The notes beneath the pieces are model-generated. The model saw only the letters and a program-made list of their open reading frames with translations, was not told where the DNA came from and searched no databases. From contig JAUHXH010000002.1 of NCBI GenBank assembly GCA_030427085.1, positions 620,001 through 684,000 of the forward strand: a stretch of DNA of 64,000 nucleotides, written 5' to 3'. The translations under genes were made by a program, and so were the position numbers. This stretch comes from Gammaproteobacteria bacterium. Its GTDB lineage: Bacteria; Pseudomonadota; Gammaproteobacteria; Pseudomonadales; Halieaceae. Of the stretch, positions 27,501 to 35,866 are shown piece after piece; the first letter of the stretch is position 1; each line of letters opens with the position of its first letter.

Positions 27501-30500
27501 CCGTAACAGCGTCAACGTGAGCAGCGACCAGACGCCAGCACTCAGCGCCGCCACCGCGCTCTCCCAGGTGATCATTTCAGCATCGCCAGTGCTGGAACTG
27601 ACTAAAACGGCTTCCGCAAGTACCGTATCCCCCGGGCAGTCCGTGACCTTCACACTGGCTTACAACAACACTGGCACCAGCAATGCATTGAGTGCCACAT
27701 TGTCAGACACATTACCACCAGAGCTGATTCCCCTGTCAGCCAGCAGCGGTGGGGTAATCTCCGGCCAAAACGTGAACTGGAACCTGGGCGATTTGTTGCC
27801 CTGGCGCTCCGGCAGCGTCACCCTGAAGGCGCAGGTAGTCTCACCCCTGCCCAACAACACGCAACTGGTCAACCTGGCGCAGCTGCTGGCCAGTAACGGC
27901 AGCACCAGCGACACCGCTACAGTCACCGTGAGTAGCGCCCCGATGTTGCAGGTGGGCAAAACGGTGTCGCAGAGCACCGCGAATCCCGGTGACAACCTGA
28001 CCTATACCATTAATTACACTAATACGGGCACCGACACCGCTACCGGTGTTGTACTCAGCGATCAGTTGCCGCCGGAGCTAACCTTTGTTGGCGCCACCGG
28101 CGGCGGTACGCATAGCGGCAGCGGTCTGGTGACCTGGGTTCTGCCGCCGTTGGCGGCTAATACCAGCAGTTCGGTCACGGTCAGTGCCACGGTGAATTCG
28201 CCGCTTGCCAATGGCACCGTGATTCACAACAGTGCCTCCCTCGATTCCAACGAAACCAATGCGGTCTCGAGCCCGGTGGCACCGGCGGATGTCACCATTA
28301 GCAGTGCACCGGTATTGGCGGTTGATAAAGCGGCCAGCGTGGCCAATGTCACTCCGGGGCAGCAGGTGAGCTACACCCTGAGCTACCGGAACACGGGCAC
28401 CGATGCCGCCACTGGCGTGGTGCTTACCGATAGCCTGCCCCCTGAACTGACGTTTGTCAGTGCCAGCAGTGGTGGCAGTTTCTCCGGTGGCACGGTGAGC
28501 TGGTCGCTCGGTACCGTTGATGCCAACGACACCGGTTCGGTGACGGTAACCGCCCAGGTGGTCTCGCCGTTGCCCAACAACATTGTGATCTACAATGCCG
28601 CAACGATTAGCGGCAGTAATACACCCCCGGTCTCCAGTCCCGCCAGCCAGGGTTCTGTGGTCGTTACCAGTTCGCCCCAGCTCACCTTGAGTAAGGCAGT
28701 GTCGGCTACGATCGCCAATGCCGGCCAACAGTTGGTGTACACCCTGAACTTCGAAAATACCGGTACGGCCAATGCTTCAGGCGCCGTGCTGGAGGACACC
28801 CTGCCCTCGGGTGTCAACTTCGTAAGCGCCACTGGCGGCGCCTCACACCATGGCGGTGTGGTCACCTGGCCGCTGGGCAATCTGGCAGTGGGTGCACCCG
28901 GTAGTGTCACGCTGACGGTGGACGTGGACTCGCCTATTGCCAATGGCACCGTGCTGGATAACAACGCCAGTCTCACTGCCGGTAACGCCCCGGGGACCAC
29001 GGCCTCGAGCACCACCATCGTTAACAGCGCGCCACAACTGAGCATCAGCAAAAGTGCTGACCAGCCAGTAGTGAGTGCCGGGGGGCAGGTGGTTTACACG
29101 CTCGACTACAGCAATACGGGGACCGATGCAGCAACCAATGTCGTGATCGAAGATGTCCTGCCTGCGTCTGCCACCTTTGTTGCGGCCAGTAGCGGTGGCA
29201 CTGCCTCGGCCGGCGTGGTGCGTTGGAACCTGGCCACCTTGCCTGCAGGTGCCTCCGGTTCGGTGGCCGTTACCGCTCAGGTGAACTCTCCCCTTGCGGA
29301 CGGAACACTGCTGAGCAATAGCGCCACCATAAGTAGTGATTTGGTCGGGCCGCAAAGTACGTCTGCAGACATTGTCGTGAACAGCGCACCGCGCTTCACC
29401 CTGGGTCTCACGGTCGACCGGGCCACGGCAAATCCCGGCGCAACTCTGTTGTACCGTCTCGAGTACCGCAACGTGGGTTCTGATGCGGCCACCAATCCGA
29501 TGCTGCAGTTTACGCTGCCGCCGAATACCGGCTTCATCAATGCTACCGGCGGCGGCACGCTGGCTGGCGGCGTGGTGAACTGGGCGCCCGGCCCAATCGC
29601 CGCCGGCGCCGCTGGGTTGTTCGTTGTGGAGTTGACTATCAACTCGCCACTGGCCAATGGCACCCTGTTGAGTGCCTCGGCCAGCATCGACAGCCTGCAG
29701 ACCAAGCCGCTCAGCGCAGGTCCCGCCAACACCACGGTGCAGAGTAGTCCAGTGCTTACCGTCACCAAGCGCGCTGACCGCACGGTGGTTGGGGCCGGTC
29801 TGGAAGTTACTTACACCATCGACTACGCCAACACCGGAACCGACCAGGCCACCAACGTGGTGATTGAGGACCTGTTGCCGGGCGATGCGAGTTACGTCTC
29901 CAGCACGGGTGGCGGAAGCGAGAGCGGTGGCGTGGTGACCTGGAATCTGGGTAGTCTGCCGGCAAATGCAACCGGCTCCCTGAACGTAACGGTGCGCGCT
30001 GACAGCCCCTTGCCCGACGGTACGGTGTTGCACAACAGCGCCACCATCGATAGCACGGAGACCCTGCCGCAAAGCGTGGGGCCGGTGGACGTGCTGGTGA
30101 GTAGCCAGCCGGAACTGACTCTGGGCAAGCAGGTTTCTGCGCCACTGGTGGCCGCGGGCAATCAGGTGACATACACCCTGGTGTATGAAAACACCGGTAC
30201 CGATGCCGCCACGGGCGCCGTGTTGGCGGACAACGTGCCGGCCAATACCCGCTTTGTCTCCGCCACCGCCGGTGGTGTGTACGACACCGCTAACAATGCG
30301 ATTGTCTGGAACCTGGGGTCGATTGCGCCGCTCACCGGGGGCTCGGTGCAAGCTACGCTGGAAGTGTTGAGCCCGCTGCCAGACGGCACGACGATAACCA
30401 ATGCCGCTGCTATAGGCGCCGTTAACGCCACGCCGCAAACCGCGTCGGCGAGCATCACAGTAAGCAGCGCACCCCTGTTGGCGATCACCAAGACTGCGGC

Positions 30501-31683
30501 ACAGGGCAATATCACGGCCGGTGGCATTGCCAGCTATACCATCGAGGTCAGTAACAACGGCAGTGATCGCGCCAATGGCGTGGTGGTAGTGGATCGTATT
30601 CCCGCTGGGTCTACACCCTCGGCGATCACACCGGCGGGCACCTACAGTGCGGGTGCATCGCAGATTACCTGGAACCTGACGAGTCTGGATGCGGGTGCCA
30701 GTCAGCAACTGACCTACGACCTGCAAGCCCCGGTAGGGCTGGCCGACGGCAGCCCCTTCCTCAATTCGGTGGATGTCAGCGCATCGAATGCCAGCACGGT
30801 GTCCGGTAGTCTGATTCTGCCGGTGCAAAGTGCACCCATTCTCACCCTGGACAAGACCGGCCCCAACAGCGTGGAGGCGGGCGCGGCCCTCACTTACACA
30901 CTGCAATATGCCAATACCGGGAATACCACGGCCAACGCGGTGATGTTGGAGGATGTGTTGCCCACCGGCACCAGTTTTGTTTCCGCCAGTGCGGGCGGGA
31001 CCGAAAGTGGCGGTGTGGTGCGGTGGATTATTGGCGACATTGCACCAGGCGGCAGTGGCAGCGTCACCCTGCAATTACAGGCCGATCTCGGCCTGGCCGA
31101 TGGTACGGTGTTGCCCAATACCGCTTCGGCCAGTGCCGCCAATGCACCGCCGGTGTCTGACAACGCCAGCACGGTGGTGCGCAGTCATGTGGAACTGAGC
31201 CTTTCGCTCAGCGCCGGGCCCAGCCCGATCGACGCCGGCGGCCAGGTCGCCTTCGGGATCAGCTACGGCAATATTGGCAACCAGAGCAGCGCTGCCACGC
31301 AGATCATCGCCACGCTACCTGCGGGCACGACTTTTGCCAGTGCCACTGGCGGGGGTAGTTTCGACAGTGCCACCAACAGTGTGGTGTGGAATGTGGGTTC
31401 GGTGGCGCCCGGGCCGTTTGCGTCCCTGAGCTTCCTGGTGGACGTGGATCCCGCTCTGGCCACCGGCACATTGCTCACCACCAGCGTTACCGCCACGGAT
31501 AGCGCTGCTCAGCCGTCGTCTGGCCAGGCCAGTGTGACTGTGCGAGGTACTGCAGTCGTCCCGAGTGGGCCGGTTCGGCCCGTACCGGTGATGCCGCCTG
31601 CAATGCTGGTGCTGCTATCACTGGCGCTCATCTTGCTGGTGATGGGGCGGCTGCGTTCGTTCCGCCCCGGGCAGGCTGACTGA
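24565..31683 (+). CDS. Giant secreted DUF11-repeat protein
   Basis: A 2372-residue extracellular or cell-surface protein. Parts in order: signal peptide (about 1-34, LSLQAQA); a unique Ig-like domain (about 35-165) with a lone Cys pair (ESCTAAE, NGTCRG); 18 tandem DUF11-type beta domains of about 120 residues (168-2328); a Pro-rich linker; and a C-terminal hydrophobic helix followed by a basic end (GRLRSFRPGQAD). Each repeat shows the pattern K-x(8)-PG-x(4)-YTL-x-Y-NTGT, a DxLP turn, FVSAsGGG, VxWNLG and SPLxNGT. The start is GTG at 24565; GTG at 24598 is an alternative that keeps the signal peptide. The 181-bp gap before it contains TATAAC at 24531 but no matching -35. Such proteins are usually adhesins, stalk-like spacers or matrix components; the function is not known. 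The C-terminus looks like a sorting or anchor tail. Confidence 0.88.
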   Translation: MRGHRGQSGRSVAYSGIGWMLLFLGTVLSLQAQAFNLSTYLDKTTVRPGDTVRISADFSLFSYESCTAAEIVLQLPTASLINFVGNTPSSGFYDSTRNLVTWQIPPSALTPSAGVTTFWADIIVDAGASAGDLFDWSFAADPFNGTCRGRVRLGNVFIQAAPPSPASLTLDKIVDRATATPGSQLTYTLSYQNTGNQAATNVVISDPLPAGTTFAGATQMGTESGGIVTWQIPSVPGGVSGSVAVTVDVGAGVSDGTTLSNTANIDSDQTSPVNSPVAATLVNAASLALSKTAPASHVIPGQQFTYSLSYENSGSIDATGTALTDVLPAGLNFVSASGGGTESGSIVTWNLGTVPAGNTGQETVTVEVDPSVGAGTVLDNLAEIQSGSLLATGQWAVTVDSAPVLRLTKTPSKTVVEPGDLVTYTLAYENTGTAIANNVEIVDQYPPELAFRSAVNNGTLPSFDLSARTVSFSDTSGLPPGARREVQVIYQVSSSVANGDRIQNAAVMTSSSTPLTANALSTVTVSSIPLLNLQKTPSVPIANPGDTVTYTIDFSNTGSGDALDVVLEESLPPNTTLVSATGSPTQVGNTLSWDLGTLARNASGSHQVTVIISSGAPIGGFINNTAAVSASNGGGVAATAAVRVVGSPLMSLDKTVSAAIAQPGQQLVYRMTYRNIGTAPATNVMLEDTVPAGITLDQTFGATVVGNTLSWNVGTVLPGDAGSVTFTAFVDSPAVDGTQLVNNSLLRAFGLSAIRASATTTISSQARLDLQKAASRATARPGDTITYTLQYVNSGTDTATAAVLEDTLPADVTFVSASGTGTHTSGVVSWNLGDVAAGAIGSETVTVRVNTPLANGTDLLNFAAITSPDTGTVSSNVVAVTVDSAPALTIAKSVSKTTAVPGDRLTYRIDIVNIGTDQATNLVVEDLLPAGLGFVSASGGGVFNAGRVEWNIPVLAAGASTTLNMITTVDPSLMNGDILRNSVNVSSDQTPALSAATALSQVIISASPVLELTKTASASTVSPGQSVTFTLAYNNTGTSNALSATLSDTLPPELIPLSASSGGVISGQNVNWNLGDLLPWRSGSVTLKAQVVSPLPNNTQLVNLAQLLASNGSTSDTATVTVSSAPMLQVGKTVSQSTANPGDNLTYTINYTNTGTDTATGVVLSDQLPPELTFVGATGGGTHSGSGLVTWVLPPLAANTSSSVTVSATVNSPLANGTVIHNSASLDSNETNAVSSPVAPADVTISSAPVLAVDKAASVANVTPGQQVSYTLSYRNTGTDAATGVVLTDSLPPELTFVSASSGGSFSGGTVSWSLGTVDANDTGSVTVTAQVVSPLPNNIVIYNAATISGSNTPPVSSPASQGSVVVTSSPQLTLSKAVSATIANAGQQLVYTLNFENTGTANASGAVLEDTLPSGVNFVSATGGASHHGGVVTWPLGNLAVGAPGSVTLTVDVDSPIANGTVLDNNASLTAGNAPGTTASSTTIVNSAPQLSISKSADQPVVSAGGQVVYTLDYSNTGTDAATNVVIEDVLPASATFVAASSGGTASAGVVRWNLATLPAGASGSVAVTAQVNSPLADGTLLSNSATISSDLVGPQSTSADIVVNSAPRFTLGLTVDRATANPGATLLYRLEYRNVGSDAATNPMLQFTLPPNTGFINATGGGTLAGGVVNWAPGPIAAGAAGLFVVELTINSPLANGTLLSASASIDSLQTKPLSAGPANTTVQSSPVLTVTKRADRTVVGAGLEVTYTIDYANTGTDQATNVVIEDLLPGDASYVSSTGGGSESGGVVTWNLGSLPANATGSLNVTVRADSPLPDGTVLHNSATIDSTETLPQSVGPVDVLVSSQPELTLGKQVSAPLVAAGNQVTYTLVYENTGTDAATGAVLADNVPANTRFVSATAGGVYDTANNAIVWNLGSIAPLTGGSVQATLEVLSPLPDGTTITNAAAIGAVNATPQTASASITVSSAPLLAITKTAAQGNITAGGIASYTIEVSNNGSDRANGVVVVDRIPAGSTPSAITPAGTYSAGASQITWNLTSLDAGASQQLTYDLQAPVGLADGSPFLNSVDVSASNASTVSGSLILPVQSAPILTLDKTGPNSVEAGAALTYTLQYANTGNTTANAVMLEDVLPTGTSFVSASAGGTESGGVVRWIIGDIAPGGSGSVTLQLQADLGLADGTVLPNTASASAANAPPVSDNASTVVRSHVELSLSLSAGPSPIDAGGQVAFGISYGNIGNQSSAATQIIATLPAGTTFASATGGGSFDSATNSVVWNVGSVAPGPFASLSFLVDVDPALATGTLLTTSVTATDSAAQPSSGQASVTVRGTAVVPSGPVRPVPVMPPAMLVLLSLALILLVMGRLRSFRPGQAD
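25066..31548 (+). repeat. 18 tandem DUF11-coding repeats, about 360 bp each
   Basis: Counted by eye in the translation: 18 successive units, each starting near a L-x-L-x-K-T/A segment and ending in an SxPxL linker. Average spacing is 360 bp. Units differ widely in sequence, so this is an old expansion rather than a recent DNA-level duplication. Units 9, 10, 12 and 14 look closest to one another (NTGTDTATG, NTGTDAATG, NTGTDAATN, NTGTDQATN). Unit 18 is the most divergent. Confidence 0.85.
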
Positions 31684-31695
31684 TTGGTTTACTGT

Positions 31696-31722
31696 CTGCC
31701 CGACCCATTGCGGGTGGGGCAG
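31696..31722. terminator. Hairpin between giant gene and dioxygenase gene
   Basis: Stem CTGCCC-G-ACCC with GGGT-G-GGGCAG (ten pairs around one G/G mismatch), five-base loop ATTGC, in the 66-bp convergent gap. No T-run follows on either strand, so a terminator role is plausible but unproven. Confidence 0.45.
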
Positions 31723-31749
31723 GCGATGGTGACAGTTCAGAATGCCTGG

Positions 31750-32274
31750 TCAGGCAATTTGAATGGCTTTGTAGGCCAGCATGGATGAGTCCCACTGGCG
31801 TTCTACTTCGAACTGGTATTCCGGATACTCGCTTCCGAACACTCCATCCCTGTCATTGTCGGTATCCTTGGCTGTGCCGGTGTAGTCCGGATGATTCAGG
31901 TAAATATCGTTGCTGATATCGTCCCCGAAGCAGAATTGGGACACCAGTGCTTCCCTGCCATTGCGCACAACCTTGAGGTGGATGTGCGTGGTGCGGCTGG
32001 GGTACCAGCCGGGGAAACAGCATTTGAAATACACCAGGCCGTTTTCGTCTGAGGTCTGCACACCGCGGAACCACCGTGATGCCAGCGCACCCGAATCGTT
32101 GTCGGTGCAGTAGCCCGCGTTGAAACTGCGCGTATCGGAACTGCCGGTTGTGTCGCCCGAGTAAAGCCCTTCCCAGTTGACGAACCACACTTCGATATCG
32201 GCGTTGGCGATTGGCTCACAGTCGGCATCCACCAGTTTCAGCACCAATGCCATGAGCACACCCGGCTCTCCCAA
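31750..32274 (-). CDS. Intradiol ring-cleavage dioxygenase-like protein, 5' end unresolved
   Basis: Protocatechuate/catechol 3,4-dioxygenase beta-sandwich fold, 174 residues from the first possible start (TTG at 32274). All four iron(III) ligands appear present: Tyr in GLYSGDT, Tyr in FPGWYPSRT, and two His in THIHLKV. The frame stays open without a stop for another 96 bases upstream, to a TAG at 32371-32373. That stretch encodes CTLTRDYTLGPCYF, which matches the conserved N-terminal family pattern (C-x-x-T, then a GPCYF/GPYY-type segment). No ATG, GTG or TTG occurs there. Either a rare start codon, a frameshift from an ATG at 32389 in another frame, or decay of the 5' end explains this. Secreted members of this group are common; the substrate here is unknown. 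Confidence 0.72.
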   Translation of the reverse strand: MGEPGVLMALVLKLVDADCEPIANADIEVWFVNWEGLYSGDTTGSSDTRSFNAGYCTDNDSGALASRWFRGVQTSDENGLVYFKCCFPGWYPSRTTHIHLKVVRNGREALVSQFCFGDDISNDIYLNHPDYTGTAKDTDNDRDGVFGSEYPEYQFEVERQWDSSMLAYKAIQIA

Positions 32275-32469
32275 GGAAATATCCTGTTCGTATTCGTCCG
32301 CGTGGAAGTAACAGGGGCCCAGTGTGTAATCACGCGTTAAGGTGCAGGTTGAAGTTTTACCAGCGGACTGCTAAATATCGAACAGTCATTCGATGCCTGG
32401 GCTGTTGGTCATTCGGTCTGTGCCGCCGGGGTCCAGGTGAGAACTATTGCGGAACGTTGGATAGAATCT

Positions 32470-34185
32470 ATGCCTGAATTACGCCGTTTTTATCTTGCTG
32501 CCTCGATGCTTATTGGCGCGACCGCCATCTCGGCGACGCAGGCAGGCGCGCTTGACGCCGATGCTATTTATTCCGGCGGTGAGATCCTTACCATCAACGA
32601 TGCCCAACCGTCGGCCGAAGCGGTTGCGGTGAAAGACGGCAAAATTCTCGCGGTGGGCTCATTGGCTACGGTTGCGAAAGAACATGCCGGGGCGAACACC
32701 CGCACCATTGACCTTGCCGGCAAAACCCTGCTGCCCGGCTTTGTCGATTCTCACGGCCACGCCTATATGATCGGCCTGCAGGCTTCCAGCGCCAATCTGT
32801 TGCCTCCGCCTGACGGCAACGGTCAGGACATCGCCAGCCTGCAGGCCTTGCTCAAAGAGTGGGCTGCGGACAATGGGGAATTTCTGGACAAGATCGGCTG
32901 GATTGTCGGTTTTGGCTACGATGATTCCCAGTTGAAAGAGCAGCGGCATCCGACCCGGGATGAACTGGACGCAGTGTCTACCGACCTGCCCGTGCTGATC
33001 ATCCACCAGTCCGGTCACCTCGGAGTCGCGAATAGTAAAGCCCTGGCAATGGCTGGTGTAACAGCGGAAACCCCCGATCCCAGCGGCGGTGTTTTTCGCC
33101 GCAAAGCCGGGTCGCAGGAGCCCAACGGCGTGATGGAGGAATACGCCTTCTTCGCTCTCATCTTCAAACTCATGGAGAATTTCGACGACCAGGCCAATGA
33201 CTCGCTGGTGGAGGCGGGGGCCAGGCTGTTGGCTTCTTTCGGCTATACCACTGGGCAGGAAGGCCGAGCGATGGACGATGGTCTCAATGCCATGCGCCGG
33301 GTGGCGGAAGCCGGGCGACTCCCCATCGATCTGGTTGCCTATCCGGACATGCTGGTGGTGACCGATCCGGCACCATCGTCTACCTACAACGGCCGTTTTC
33401 GTATTGGTGGTGTCAAGTTGACGATCGATGGCTCACCGCAGGGTAAGACAGCCTGGCTAACGCAGCCTTATTTTGTTCCGCCCGACGGGCAGGATGCAGA
33501 ATACCGCGGTTATGCTGCCATTGATCAGGCGACGGTTAACGCATCGGTGGACAAGGCGTTCGCCCACGGATGGCAGATTCTTGTGCATGCCAATGGCGAC
33601 GCCGCATCCGACAGCTACATTCAGGCGGTAAAGGCCGCAAGTGAGAAATACCCTGATGCGAACAACCGGCCGGTACTGATCCACGGGCAGGTGCTGCGGG
33701 AAGATCAGGTCGACAGTTTGAACACACTGGGTATCTTCCCCTCACTCTTCCCGATGCACACTTTTTATTGGGGCGATTGGCACCGTGAGTCTGTCTTGGG
33801 CCCGCAGCGCGCAGAAAATATATCCCCTACCGGTTGGGTACTGGATCGCGGCATGATGTTTGGCACCCATCACGATGCCCCCGTAGCGCTACCCAATTCC
33901 ATGCGCGTGCTGTCGGCAACGGTAACGCGACGTACCCGCACCGGGCGCGTGCTTGGTCCTGAACATCGTGTGCCCGTTGCCACCGCGTTGAAGGCGATGA
34001 CTTTATGGCCGGCATGGCAGCATTTTGAAGAAGACAGTAAAGGCTCCATCGAGGTAGGCAAGGTGGCGGATTTCGTAATCCTGTCGGAAAACCCGCTCAC
34101 CATCCCCGAAGCCGAACTTGCCGAGATTCACGTGTTGGAGACCATCAAGGCAGGGAAAACGGTTTACCGTCGCGACAATCCCTGA
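32470..34185 (+). CDS. Secreted amidohydrolase, YtcJ-like (Amidohydro_3)
   Basis: Metal-dependent hydrolase of the YtcJ/N-substituted-formamide-deformylase group, about 571 residues. Metal motif DSHGHAYMIG, then IHQSGHLGVANSKAL, the carboxylated-Lys region GVKLTIDGSPQGKTA, HANGDAASD, and the C-terminal composite domain ADFVILSENPL. ATG at 32470 is preferred because it gives a clean signal peptide (LRRFYLAASML to TQA) starting at once. An in-frame GTG at 32437 would add 11 residues with acidic charges before it; both ribosome sites are weak. The protein is therefore probably periplasmic. The intradiol dioxygenase-like gene is divergent from it, and a GFA-like gene follows after 19 bases. Substrate unknown. 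Confidence 0.83.
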   Translation: MPELRRFYLAASMLIGATAISATQAGALDADAIYSGGEILTINDAQPSAEAVAVKDGKILAVGSLATVAKEHAGANTRTIDLAGKTLLPGFVDSHGHAYMIGLQASSANLLPPPDGNGQDIASLQALLKEWAADNGEFLDKIGWIVGFGYDDSQLKEQRHPTRDELDAVSTDLPVLIIHQSGHLGVANSKALAMAGVTAETPDPSGGVFRRKAGSQEPNGVMEEYAFFALIFKLMENFDDQANDSLVEAGARLLASFGYTTGQEGRAMDDGLNAMRRVAEAGRLPIDLVAYPDMLVVTDPAPSSTYNGRFRIGGVKLTIDGSPQGKTAWLTQPYFVPPDGQDAEYRGYAAIDQATVNASVDKAFAHGWQILVHANGDAASDSYIQAVKAASEKYPDANNRPVLIHGQVLREDQVDSLNTLGIFPSLFPMHTFYWGDWHRESVLGPQRAENISPTGWVLDRGMMFGTHHDAPVALPNSMRVLSATVTRRTRTGRVLGPEHRVPVATALKAMTLWPAWQHFEEDSKGSIEVGKVADFVILSENPLTIPEAELAEIHVLETIKAGKTVYRRDNP

Positions 34186-34204
34186 TCCTGGAGCAGGAGC
34201 GCCA

Positions 34205-34690
34205 ATGGAAAATAATGAATATCCCATCGCCGGCGGCTGCACCTGCTCCGCAGTGCGCTATCAATTGCACTGCGCGCCCATGTTTGTGCATTGCTGTCAC
34301 TGTACGTGGTGCCAGCGAGAGACGGGTTCCGCCTTCGCAGTGAATGCCATGATTGAGACAGGCCAACTGGAATTACTCAGCGGTGCCGTTGAGCACATAG
34401 AAACACCATCAAATAGCGGGGCCGGCCAAACCATTGTGCGTTGCCCACAGTGTGAAGTGGCCTTGTGGAGTCATTACGGTGCGGCTAAAGAACGTATTGC
34501 TTTTGTACGTGTGGGAACCCTTGATGAGTCCAGCGCCTGCCCGCCGGACATTCATATTTTCACCTCAACCAAGTTGCCCTGGGTTGCGCTAACCGACGGC
34601 AAGCCTGCGATGGAAGAATTCTATCGCCGTAGCTTGTATTGGCCTGAGGCCAGTGTTACCCGCTACCAGCAGGCGCTGAAAGACGGGTGA
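34205..34690 (+). CDS. GFA-like (glutathione-dependent formaldehyde-activating fold) protein
   Basis: Zinc-binding protein of the GFA/CENP-V family, 161 residues from ATG 34205, which has AGGAG 6-10 bases before it; a longer open frame upstream overlaps the amidohydrolase. Zinc Cys residues are visible in GGCTCSAVRY, HCCHCTWCQ and VRCPQCEVALW, matching the two-zinc pattern of the fold. Genuine formaldehyde-glutathione condensation is shown only for a few members, so a general thiol or small-molecule role is safer. The last codon overlaps the chromate-transporter start (GTGA). Confidence 0.87.
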   Translation: MENNEYPIAGGCTCSAVRYQLHCAPMFVHCCHCTWCQRETGSAFAVNAMIETGQLELLSGAVEHIETPSNSGAGQTIVRCPQCEVALWSHYGAAKERIAFVRVGTLDESSACPPDIHIFTSTKLPWVALTDGKPAMEEFYRRSLYWPEASVTRYQQALKDG

Positions 34691-35856
34691 AGCCAGTCGA
34701 GGTTTTCCTCGTATTTCTCAAACTTGGGCTGACCTCCTTCGGCGGCCCGGTCGCCCATATTGGCTATTTCCGAGCAGAGTTTGTTGAGCGGCGCGATTGG
34801 TTGAGCGAAGAGCGCTTTGCGCAGTTACTGGCCGTCTGTCAGTTCCTTCCCGGCCCGGCGAGTAGTCAACTCGGTTTTTGCATTGGGCTGCACCGCGCGG
34901 GATGGCGGGGCGCACTGGCCGCCTTCATCGCCTTCACCTTGCCCTCGGCTCTGTTGATGTTCGGTTTTGCGGTGGCACTTCCGCATCTATCCGGCACCAC
35001 CGGGGTAGCGGTTGTCCATGGCCTGAAGTTGGTGGCCTGTGCGGTGGTGGCCGATGCGCTGGTGAAGATGTTCAGCGCGCTTTGCCCCGATTGGTGTCGG
35101 CGAATGATCGCGGTGCTCGTTGCCGGAATATTGCTGTTGGTGCCGATGGTTTCTTTACAACTGCTGCTGATCCTTGCGGCGGGACTGGCCGGCGTGGTGT
35201 TGCTACCTGGCGCGCCTTCGCTGGCCAATGATCGAAGTCCGGGCGTGAGCTATGGGACAAAGGTGGGCGCCGTGCTCATCGCCATTTTTGTGGCCCTGCT
35301 TTTTGGTCTGCCGCTGCTGGCCACCACGCATCCCGAGCCCATATCAATAGCTGCTGCTTTCTATCAGGCCGGGGCGTTGGTGTTCGGCGGCGGTCATGTG
35401 GTGTTGCCCTTGTTACAGGAGACGGTGGTCGCCGTAGACTGGGTTGGTCCCGAACAATTCCTTGCCGGCTATGGCGCCGCGCAAGCCATCCCGGGCCCGC
35501 TGTTTGCCTTCTCTGCCTATCTGGGCGCCGTTGCCGGCGCACAAAGTAGCCCCGGCCTGCTTGCCGTGATCGCGCTGCTGTTTATTTTTCTGCCCGGCTT
35601 GTTGCTGGTTGCCGGTGTGCTACCTTTTTGGCAGCGCGTATCCTCGCATCCGCGTGCAGATCGTTTTGTAGCGGGCGTCAATGCGGGGGTGGTTGGCCTG
35701 TTGGGGGCGGCATTTTTCAATCCGGTGCTGGTCACGGGGGTAAGGGATTTAACAGACCTTGCCATTGCCCTCATCGCTTTCCTGTTGCTGTACTGGGGCC
35801 GTGTTTCTCCCCTGATTGTAGTGGTAGTGTGCGTGCTGATAAGCCTGGTGTTATGA
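34687..35856 (+). CDS. chrA: Chromate transporter family protein, two CHR halves fused
   Basis: Inner-membrane transporter of the CHR family, 389 residues, long-chain form with two homologous halves. Half 1 has SFGGPVAHIGYF and CQFLPGPASSQLGFCIG; half 2 has VFGGGHVVLPLLQETV and GYGAAQAIPGPLFAFSAYLG. About ten to twelve hydrophobic helices are visible. ChrA proteins export chromate in resistant strains, but many chromosomal members have not been tested for it. The start is GTG at 34687, overlapping the stop of the GFA-like gene by four bases. A VOC-protein gene follows after 10 bases. No ChrB regulator is present. Confidence 0.88.
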   Translation: MKPVEVFLVFLKLGLTSFGGPVAHIGYFRAEFVERRDWLSEERFAQLLAVCQFLPGPASSQLGFCIGLHRAGWRGALAAFIAFTLPSALLMFGFAVALPHLSGTTGVAVVHGLKLVACAVVADALVKMFSALCPDWCRRMIAVLVAGILLLVPMVSLQLLLILAAGLAGVVLLPGAPSLANDRSPGVSYGTKVGAVLIAIFVALLFGLPLLATTHPEPISIAAAFYQAGALVFGGGHVVLPLLQETVVAVDWVGPEQFLAGYGAAQAIPGPLFAFSAYLGAVAGAQSSPGLLAVIALLFIFLPGLLLVAGVLPFWQRVSSHPRADRFVAGVNAGVVGLLGAAFFNPVLVTGVRDLTDLAIALIAFLLLYWGRVSPLIVVVVCVLISLVL

Positions 35857-35866
35857 GGAGTCCACA

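Noticed and set aside
28843-31074. A 743-codon open frame antisense to the giant repeat gene
   Set aside because: The plus-strand frame has coherent DUF11 repeats; the antisense frame is low-complexity, shows no domain and is kept open by the repeat's codon use.
25066-31548. CRISPR-like or satellite repeat array
   Set aside because: The repeats are about 360 bp, divergent, and in one coding frame with clear protein domains.
34118-34204. Upstream extension of the GFA-like gene
   Set aside because: It lies inside the amidohydrolase gene and ATG 34205 has AGGAG at good spacing with the family start just after it.
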